Shown here piece by piece: positions 7,698 through 14,622 of a DNA stretch of 19,570 nucleotides. The stretch comes from Chrysochromulina tobinii (Eukaryota; Haptophyta; Prymnesiales; Chrysochromulinaceae). The translations under genes were made by a program, and so were the position numbers. The notes under the pieces are model-generated. The model searched no databases. It saw only the letters and a program-made list of their open reading frames with translations, and was not told the origin of the DNA. How positions within the stretch are numbered: the first letter of the stretch is position 1; every line of letters begins with the position of its first letter. The stretch spans positions 1 through 19,570 of the forward strand of contig JWZX01002208.1 in NCBI GenBank assembly GCA_001275005.1, read 5' to 3'.

Positions 7698-8738
7698 ATG
7701 GGTGGGACCGCATCACCCAAGGCCAAGAAGGCGTCGCCCAAAGCCAAGCGGGCGGCGTCGCCGAAGCTCAGCAAGGTCAAGGCGGGCGCGCAGCCCTCCT
7801 CCCCGAAAGTCAAACCCGGCAGCCCCAAGAACAAGAAGAAGTCCCCCAAGCCAAGGGGCAAGGCGATCAACTCGCCCGATCAGGACAGCCCGGTTGGGGC
7901 TGAGTGGCCAACAGGCGAGGCGTCGGAGGATGGCGCGTCGCCCTCAACATCGGATATTGAGAGCAGCCTCGAGAACATGTCGCTCCAAAGCAGCCGCGGC
8001 TCCTTTGGCAGCGTGATCAACGTCCTGAAGCACGGCACGCCTGAGCAGAAGGAGAATGCGGCGGGTGTGCTGCTCAAGGCAGCGGCAACGTCGGAGGATG
8101 CGCAGGAGCGGATCGCCGAGAGCGGGGGCATCGAGCCGCTCATCGAGCTTTGCAAAAACGGCACCGAGGGGCAGAAGCACAACGCGTCGGGCGCACTCTC
8201 CTTCCTATCGCGCAATGACGAGAATGCCGTCGCGATCTTTCAGTTAGGCGGGCTCGCGCCGCTCATTGCGTTGCTGATCGCGGGGACGCCGATGCAGAGG
8301 GAATTCAGCGCAGGCACGTTGGTTAACCTCGCCTTCGACGACGACGTCGCCGATGAGATGGCACGCGCGGGCGTCGTGCCGCCTCTGATGATAATGGCGG
8401 CACAGGGGACGGCGGGCCAAAAGGTGCGGGCCGCTGCATGTCTGCGTAATTTGGCCTTCGCGGAGGACATTGCGGTGGAGATCGCACAGCTCGGCGTCGA
8501 GCCGCTCGTCGCGCTCGTGCAGAGCGGCTCAGCCGCGGCCAAGGAGCAGGCTGCTGGATGCCTGGGTAACCTCGGCCTCGTTCAGCAGAACCGCATAGCG
8601 ATCGTGCGCGCGGGCGGCTACCACGCCCTGAGTCAGCTGGTGGTGTATGGGACGGCAGCGCAGCGCGAGGTGGCGGCGGCCGCGCTGCAAGTGCTCGCGC
8701 ATGCAGACGAGGTCGCTGTCGTCGTCAAGAGGGGATGA
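7698..8738 (+). CDS. Armadillo-repeat protein with SPK-rich basic N-terminal tail
   Basis: The protein has 346 residues from the ATG at 7698. Residues 1-55 are basic and carry six S-P-K motifs (Ser6, 13, 21, 35, 42, 49), including SPKAKK and SPKAKR, as in histone H1/H2B tails; these can bind AT-rich minor groove and are proline-directed kinase sites. Residues 56-100 are acidic/Ser-rich and disordered. Residues about 103-346 are five to six armadillo repeats of ~41 residues with the family pattern (GT..QKE.AAG.L.NLA....V.I...GG..PL..L), closest in style to Vac8/ARO-type ARM proteins. The last repeat is short, ending in AVVVKRG, so the C terminus may continue in an unseen exon. A chromatin- or cell-cycle-linked adaptor is inference; the domain assignment is firm. 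Confidence 0.88.
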   Translation: MGGTASPKAKKASPKAKRAASPKLSKVKAGAQPSSPKVKPGSPKNKKKSPKPRGKAINSPDQDSPVGAEWPTGEASEDGASPSTSDIESSLENMSLQSSRGSFGSVINVLKHGTPEQKENAAGVLLKAAATSEDAQERIAESGGIEPLIELCKNGTEGQKHNASGALSFLSRNDENAVAIFQLGGLAPLIALLIAGTPMQREFSAGTLVNLAFDDDVADEMARAGVVPPLMIMAAQGTAGQKVRAAACLRNLAFAEDIAVEIAQLGVEPLVALVQSGSAAAKEQAAGCLGNLGLVQQNRIAIVRAGGYHALSQLVVYGTAAQREVAAAALQVLAHADEVAVVVKRG

Positions 8739-9438
8739 GACGCGGGAGGGGCGCCGTACGCAGATTGCAGAATCTTCGTGCAGCAGAGGACGAACAGGTA
8801 CTATAGCCGCGTGGCGTGTCGTGTGACAGTCGGGTGCAGCGGGGCCAAATGATGCATATTGCAGCAGAGCGTGGCATGTGATGGTACGGCGGGGTCAGAC
8901 GATGATGGAATGTGCGCACAGGCGCGATGGAATATGCCGGCCCGTGATAGCGTGTGCACGCGAGAGTATCGCCTGCCGGTTCAACGAGCTATATTATTGT
9001 ATTGCGGTCGCCCAGCGGAAGTCGCCCTGCCAGCTGAGAGTCTGCCCAGTTGTGTAAGATAATGTTCATCTATGCGTTACGTAAACAGCGAGCCAGTAGG
9101 AAGCCAGTAGGAGTAGCCCCCCGCGCGCGCCCCACCCGGCCCGCGACGGCCCGACTGACCGCCCGGAGGACCTCGACCGGTCCGACGCGGCCACGCGCGG
9201 CGTCCCGCGACGTTCGTGTCGCGCGTCGCCGGACCGCTCGGGGGCCACATGACCGCGTGCAGGCATCTGCCTTCTCTCAGCGTGCGGCTCACCCTCACGC
9301 GAGAGGCGGATGCGTATTCACTGTAGAGAGCTGTCCCATCGAGCGTTCGCTCTTTCTCCTCTCCGCTCTCTCTCCTCTCTCCGTGCCCTCTCGCCGGTGC
9401 AGATCCATCTCAGCAACTCGCCGCCCTTGGCTCGCCGC
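8739..9438. other. Convergent intergenic region with polypyrimidine tract
   Basis: These 700 bases lie between the stops of the SPK-armadillo gene (+) and the plastid-targeted protein gene (-). The first ~250 bases show weak degenerate similarity between 8778-8855 and 8862-8910 (shared gcagcagag, cgtggc, gcgggg). A pyrimidine-rich tract at about 9348-9395 is listed separately. The 163-codon plus-strand frame across 9050-9541 is Arg/Pro/Ala-rich without domain signal and is not called. Confidence 0.4.
9348..9401. repeat. CT-rich polypyrimidine tract ending in gcag
   Basis: An almost uninterrupted C/T run rich in ctctct and ctcctct is followed by gccggtgcag. On the plus strand this resembles a strong 3' splice acceptor, but no coding exon follows on that strand. 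On the minus strand it lies just beyond the stop of the plastid-targeted protein gene, so it is more simply a GA-rich low-complexity tract in a 3' untranslated region. Confidence 0.5.
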
Positions 9439-10242
9439 TCAGATGCCAAAATCTGCCAGGTCGGCTGCTGAGCCACCGCCTCGCGAAGTCGGGACGGCCT
9501 TTCTCGCGCGCGCCTCGCGCATGGCGGCGAGCTTCATGTGAATCTCCATCTCCCTCTTCTTCTCTGCAGCGAGCTGGCTGCGCAGCGCCTCCGAGAAGTC
9601 GGCCTCGGGTGCACTGGTCCGGACGGCGGCCTTGGGTGCACTGGTTCGGCCGGCCGCCGGAACGGCGCTCTTGGCACGAGCAGCTGCACTTGGCGGACGA
9701 GGAGGGCGCCGAAATGGGTGTGCGGCGGCTGTCTTTGGCCCCAAAGGCTGGGCGACAACTGCAGGGGTCGCTACAGGGGCCGACGGAAGTGGAGGCGGCG
9801 GCAGCTGCGCTGGCACGAGTGGCGTCATCGCCGCATCCAGTGGCTCCGGTGCTCCACGCTCAGAGGCTCGCCTGTCGCTGGCCTCACGCTTGGAGCGAGC
9901 GGCGGTCACCCGCTCCACCTGCTGACGGATGAGGTCACCGCCGTGCAGCAGCAGCTGATCAGAGTCGATAATCCGGTCCGATGGGCCGAAGATACGGCTC
10001 TGTCGCGGGCGCTGCTTGGACAGCTTGTTCCTTCCGCTTTCGGAAGCCTGTGCCAGCCGCCGCTCACTGACCTTGTGCCGATGACGAGGCCCGCCGCTGA
10101 TGTCCATCTTGATGGCGGGTGCCAAACGGACGGTAGGGCGGAAGGCGCCGTGAAATCCATGGCATGGCGCTGCGTGCAGCAGCACGATAGCGATAATTAG
10201 CAACGACCAGTACTGCATCGCGAAAATCGGAAGGGGCTTCAT
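9439..10242 (-). CDS. Secreted or plastid-targeted protein of unknown function
   Basis: The protein has 267 residues from the first in-frame ATG (10242); Met9 (10218) is an alternative. The N terminus has a short polar start, a hydrophobic core (YWSLLIIAIVLLHAA) and a likely cleavage site at APCHG followed by F (FHGAFRPTVRLAPAIK). Phe at +1 followed by a basic, hydroxylated transit-like stretch is the hallmark of bipartite plastid presequences in algae with red-type secondary plastids (ASAFAP-like). The mature part is basic: a central segment with RIFGPSDRIIDSDQLLLHGG and RQQVERV, a Pro/Ala-rich linker, and a charged C-terminal helix (EALRSQLAAEKKREMEIHMKLAAMREARARKA). No known domain or catalytic motif is recognised. 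It shares a 215-base divergent promoter with the BRCT gene. Targeting is inferred with moderate confidence; function is unknown. Confidence 0.7.
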   Translation of the reverse strand: MKPLPIFAMQYWSLLIIAIVLLHAAPCHGFHGAFRPTVRLAPAIKMDISGGPRHRHKVSERRLAQASESGRNKLSKQRPRQSRIFGPSDRIIDSDQLLLHGGDLIRQQVERVTAARSKREASDRRASERGAPEPLDAAMTPLVPAQLPPPPLPSAPVATPAVVAQPLGPKTAAAHPFRRPPRPPSAAARAKSAVPAAGRTSAPKAAVRTSAPEADFSEALRSQLAAEKKREMEIHMKLAAMREARARKAVPTSRGGGSAADLADFGI

Positions 10243-10457
10243 CAGCCGCGAAATGCCGTCGGCTTCACTAGTTCGGCTTCCGCTGTCGGCTTTTTCATTT
10301 GAGATTCCCGACTCGTACTTGCCCCGCAGCACAAAGGTTACATGTACCACCGACTTTGAATTGCCTTGACTAGACTTGACTTTACGTGACTTGACGTCGT
10401 GAAGCCTAACGAAATCGCGAGCGCTCTCTTCTCACGCCGCGACCTTAATAACACGCG
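10243..10457. promoter_or_regulatory. Compact divergent promoter with phased TTGAC/TGACGT motifs
   Basis: These 215 bases separate the ATGs of the plastid-targeted protein gene (-) and the BRCT gene (+). TTGAC occurs at 10366, 10376 and 10391, and GTGAC at 10386, so the first three GAC boxes are spaced 10 bases apart, one helical turn. The stretch ttacgtgacttgacgtc also contains ACGTGA and TGACGTC, bZIP/CRE-type cores. The cluster is 63-92 bases upstream of the BRCT gene ATG and about 125 upstream of the other. No binding factor is known. Confidence 0.45.
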
Positions 10458-13160
10458 ATGTCAAGCGCGACAGCCGAGGCCGAGGCCGCCCTGCAGCGTG
10501 GGGAGTACGCTGCGGTCATATCCGTCACCACCAGCGGAATCGCCGCAGAAGACCGCCAGCCGAACGCTGCGCTGTACCTCACGCGGGCACGAGCACTCTG
10601 CCTCTCAGGTGCCTCTGCCGAGGCACTGCGGGACGCCAATGAAGCCGTTGCCCTCGACTCGAGGTGGAGCCGGGCCTTCGTGATGCGAGCGATCTGCCTA
10701 GTGGCGGTGAATCGGCTACACGCCGCCATGGCCGCTCTCGATCGCGCCCTCGATCACGCCATCGACGAGGACGACACCGTGTGGGCGCTGCTCCGCGACC
10801 ACGGGCTCGGCGATGGGAGCTTGGATGACGCCATGAACGAGGTGCGCCGGCGGCTAACAGCGCCGGCAGAGCCGACCGAGGAGGGCGCGGCGGTAGCGCC
10901 GCCTCTGCAGGCGACCCAGGGGTATGGCTTGACGCAGGAGGACGAGGAGGACGAGGACGACGACGATGTAGTCCGCAAGGCCGCTGATGGCAGCAAGACG
11001 GCGGCGAAAGCAGGCGCTGGTGCGGAGGGTTCTGACGACGAGGACGAGGAGGAAGTGATCGCTCGACAGCGAGCGAGCTACCACGATGGTGCGGCCGCCG
11101 CGGCCGTGGCCGCCGCTGCCGCCGCGCAGGAGGCATACGCTAAGGTGGCGATGGAGACGCAAGCACTCGACGACGGTAACGATGACGGCGACACGGAGCC
11201 CGACAACGAGGGGGAGGTCGAGGGTGCTGCGCCCATCGGTGCCGCCGTGGCCGCCTCGTCGTCGATGTCCTCCAGCGCCGCCGCGCCATCGTTTGCCTCG
11301 CCTGGCGCCCTGTTGAGCGCCCTGTCAGCAGAGTCGGCTTCAGCCACCGCGCCACCCTCTGCCAGTACGCCCGCCTCGGCGCGCATGAAGAGCGAGTACG
11401 ACGTTCTGGACGAGGAGGAGGCCGCGGGCGCGATGTCCGCGGCGGTGCCCGTGGCGGCGGCGGCGGCGGTGCCACCAGCAACATCGGCAGCAGCAGCAGC
11501 ATCAGCAGCAGCGGCAGCAGCAGCGGCAGCCGCAGCGGCAGCGGCAGCGGCAGGGGACAGCAGTGAGACGGAGGGGGAGGGGGAGGACGAGGCGGCCGAG
11601 GCGGCCCCGCCGGCATCAGCACCCGCGGCGCCCGTGCCGCCGCCAGCCGCCCAGGCTGCTGAGGAGGGCGCTTTGGATGGCGGCGACGTCACCGAGCCTG
11701 ATGATGACGACCACAATGAAGACGAGGAGGCGCCACCGGCGGCGGCGGCGGCTGCCGCCGCCTCATCCCACCCTGCCCCGGTGCATCCAGCGGCGGCGGC
11801 GGCGGCGGCGGCGCACGCAGGTGGAGCCGGCGACGACAGCAGCTCAGAGGCATCGGAGGCGGCTGACATTGCGTTCGGTGACGCGGGCGCAATGCAGTTG
11901 GCGGAGGCTGACGATGATGCGGCGGCGGCGGCAGCGGCGGAGGCGACGGGGGCGGCGCTCACGGAGGGCGGGACTCAATTTGTGACGAGTGAATCGCAGC
12001 TGGCCGGCGCGACTGTCGTGGACGATACAGCCGAGGCCCCGGCGGGAGATCAGGACGAGGTGGCAGGTGAGGACGCTGCCGCGACGGCGACGGAGGAGCC
12101 TGCAGCGAGTGACGTCGGGGTGGAAGTGGCACCAGGAACTGCGACGGGCGCGGCGACGCAAGCGTATGCTGCATTTGACGAGGAGGAGGAGGACGACGAC
12201 GACGACGTGTCGGCAGCGCCACACGGGGCAGAGGCGGAGGCAGAGGCGGAGGCGGAGGCAGAGGCGGAGGCGGAGGAGCCACCGCAAGGCAATGCGACCC
12301 AGGCGATCGTTTTCGACGATGAAGACGACGAAGATGAGGAGGAGGCAGCGCCAGAGGTAGCCACGGCAGCGGGGATGGGGGGCGGTGAGGCGACGCAATG
12401 CATCGCGTCGGCTCCCGAGGCGTTGAGCTCAGAGCCGCCTTGCGGCGCGAACACTCAACCAGTCGACGCGCCTTTGGAATCGGGGGAAGAGGAAGAAGAG
12501 GCCGCGCCCGAGGCGGCGCCCGAGGCGGCGCCCGAGGCAGTGCCCAAGGCCGCGCCCGAGGCGGCAGCTGCCGAGGCAGCACCGCGGGTGGAAAAGGGCA
12601 AAGGCACCTTCCGACATCGCCGAGGCAAAGACGTCGTGTCGGTCAGCTCTCGTGCCACCGAAGCAGCGATGGCGCCCGAGGCGGAGGCGGCGGCCACGGC
12701 TGCTCCAACCACCTCTGCTGAGGAGCCAGGCCCTAGCAAGCGCCGTTGCTCTCCGGAGGCCAGTGCCGCAGCCGACGGTGCGGCGACTGTCGAGCCGCCG
12801 GCTCTGGTCGAGGGGGCGGCGACCGATCGGCGCGGGCGGTCGTTGGGGGCGGCACCGCCTGCAGTAGTGCCGGCGGTGGCTGCGAGCAAGGCAGTAGCAG
12901 CCAAGGCAGCCAAGGCCGAGGCAGCGGCCAAGGCAGCAGCTAATGCCGAGGCCGAGGCCGAGAAAGAGGCTCAGACGGCGGCGGAGGCCGAAGCAAAGGC
13001 GGCCGAGGCAAAGGCAAAGGTGAAGTCCGATGCCGAGTTGACGAAGGCCGCAGCAGAGGCGGAAGCCGGGGTGGCAGCAGGGGCCAAGCAGGGGGTGGCA
13101 AGTCGCAAGCGCACGAGGGGTGCGCCCGAGCTAGAGCCGTCGGTGACTGAGGGCGATACA

Positions 13161-13192
<32 letters not shown>

Positions 13193-14069
13193 TGCCGCCG
13201 CTGCCGCCACGAGGACCGAGGGCAGTGGCAGCGCCGGCAGCAAGCGGCGTCGAGACGGCCAGCTCGTCGACGAGGCGGCGGACGCGACCCCTCAAGTGTC
13301 CAAGGCGCCTCGCAAGGCCGCCGCCGCCGCCGCCGCCGCCGCTGAGCCAACCCCCCTGAGCCAGAGTCTGAGCCAGGATGGCGGGCCCGGCAGCGGCAGC
13401 GCCACCGGCGGCAAGCGCGAGGTGCACAAGAACGTGCGCGTGGGCTTCTCGGGCTTCGACAATCCAGACTTGCGCAACAAGCTGACGAAGATTGTCAAGG
13501 CACTCAAGGGGAGTGTCGAGGAGTCCAAAGACGCGGGCGCCGTGCTGGGCTGCACGCATCTGGTGGTCGATACGGCGCCGCCGGGCGGTCTCAAGCGTAC
13601 GGCCAAGCTGTGCGTCGCCATCTCGCGCCCGCTTGTCCGGATTGTTCAGGCGAAGTGGCTGGCCGCGTGCGAAATGGCTGGCACGTTCGTGTCGGCAGAG
13701 CCGTACTTACTCGAGGGCGAGCATGCAAAGGACAACTGGTCCTTCAACGCAACCACCTCGCGCAAGGCGGCCGCCGAGGGCTCCGGCTGCCTCCACGGCG
13801 TCGCCTTCGTCGTCACCAATGAGACGAAGCCTTCTCAAGCCGATCTCAAGGCGATCATCCTGGCCGCAGGCGGCGAGGTGCTCGAGAAGCCTCCCAGCGG
13901 CGCCAAAGGCAACAAAGGGGTGGTCGTGGTGTCCACCGCGGACGAGGTCAGGACATGGCAGAAGCTCGCATCCCTACCGAGCGTGCGTTGCGTGCTGCGC
14001 GCCGATCACGTCCTCACATGCGTGCTGAAGCAGGCACTCGATACGAGCAACGGCCGGCTCGAGGCATGA
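10458..14069 (+). CDS. MDC1-like mediator: TPR-like N terminus, TQ motifs, acidic/Ala-rich core, C-terminal tandem BRCT
   Basis: The protein has 1203 residues from the ATG at 10458. Residues about 1-100 are two to three TPR-like helical pairs (ALQRGEYAAVI, LYLTRARALCLSG, AFVMRAICL). Residues ~145-980 are acidic and Ala-rich, with seven TQ sites, T153, T234, T506, T567, T614, T646 and T666, in the form T-Q-x-hydrophobic (TQGY, TQAL, TQFV, TQAY, TQAI, TQCI, TQPV), four of them followed by Asp/Glu runs. Acidic TEPD sites lie at T246 and T412 (CK2-like). Residues ~990-1195 are a tandem BRCT: S998-G999 at the end of strand 1, R1047-T1048-x-K1050 as in phosphopeptide-binding BRCTs, W1067 in AKWL, and LTCVLKQAL near the end. 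The order and spacing resemble vertebrate MDC1 closely. A nuclear role in reading phosphorylated chromatin at DNA breaks is inferred. An FHA domain is not seen; TPRs occupy its place. Confidence 0.85.
11487..11552 (+). repeat. GCA/GCG-rich codon repeat encoding poly-Ala
   Basis: A run of GCA, GCG and GCC codons with one serine codon encodes a poly-alanine stretch inside the acidic core of the BRCT protein. Mixed codons indicate an older or stabilised repeat. Confidence 0.85.
13161..13208 (+). repeat. (GCC)n microsatellite encoding 16 Ala
   Basis: Sixteen consecutive Ala codons, nearly all GCC with two GCT, lie inside the BRCT gene, upstream of the BRCT domains. A shorter, similar run of nine Ala codons lies at 13317-13343. 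Near-pure GCC suggests active slippage and likely length variation between strains. Confidence 0.95.
13317..13343 (+). repeat. (GCC)n microsatellite encoding 9 Ala
   Basis: Eight GCC codons and a final GCT encode nine alanines about 75 residues before the first BRCT domain. It is the same motif as the longer run at 13161-13208. Confidence 0.95.
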
Positions 14070-14622
14070 GCCGTGTGTTGATGCGGTCGCTCGCATGTAC
14101 TGTAGACGACAGAGCCACAGCGAGGTCAGAGAGTCACCAACACCATCCCAGTGTCGGATTGGTTCCTTTGGGGACTGGTTCGTGTCCGTCACGGTGTCCA
14201 TAGTGCATGCTGCATGGTGAGGTACAGGTATAGCCTTCCGCCGCGCGTCGGTACGGGTGAGTAACATCGGGACGGCGACGGTTTCCGTTTGCGGGCCTGT
14301 GGCAGAAAATTGCTGCGCCGGTTTTTTTCAGCTGTACGCGTACTGCATACTCGCGATACCTATACACGTTGGACGTGTGACACGACAGCCGATAGCCGAA
14401 ACACTATACAGCCGTTTGAACGGTCGACTAAATTAAATGTTCGTATCATCTGAAACCGAAACCGAATCGGGTCGAGTTAGAACTGTCACTGAGGTCAATG
14501 AGGTAGCGAGGGAATCATATTTAACGAGGAGATATGAGGCTGTATGGTGAGCGCCGCCGTCAGGCAGCTTCAACTGAAGTGAAGCCGTTCTGCTGGGGAG
14601 CTGAAACGCTACCGTCCGGTGT
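14070..14622. other. Convergent intergenic region
   Basis: These 553 bases lie between the stops of the BRCT gene (+) and the receptor-like gene (-). The region is less GC-rich than its flanks, with an AT-rich patch (about 14425-14445, ctaaattaaatgttcg) and a short repeat (gaaaccgaaaccgaatc, about 14451-14468). No tRNA, coding sequence or clear terminator is recognised. Confidence 0.5.

Noticed and set aside
7420-8016. 198-codon plus-strand frame overlapping the start of the SPK-armadillo gene
   Set aside because: It is Arg/Pro/Ser-rich and in a different frame; the overlapped SPK-ARM frame has clear repeats.
9050-9541. 163-codon plus-strand frame in the convergent intergenic region
   Set aside because: Composition is low-complexity (Arg, Pro, Ala), it runs into the antisense of the plastid-protein gene, and no domain is recognisable.
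9538-10200. 220-codon plus-strand frame opposite the plastid-targeted protein
   Set aside because: The minus frame has a signal peptide and a coherent charged helix. The plus frame is Arg/Gly/Trp-rich with no pattern.
11078-11962. Minus-strand poly-Ala/Ser/Pro frames opposite the BRCT gene core
   Set aside because: They are produced by GCN and GAG/GAC codon runs read in antisense. The plus frame connects without a break to the BRCT domains.
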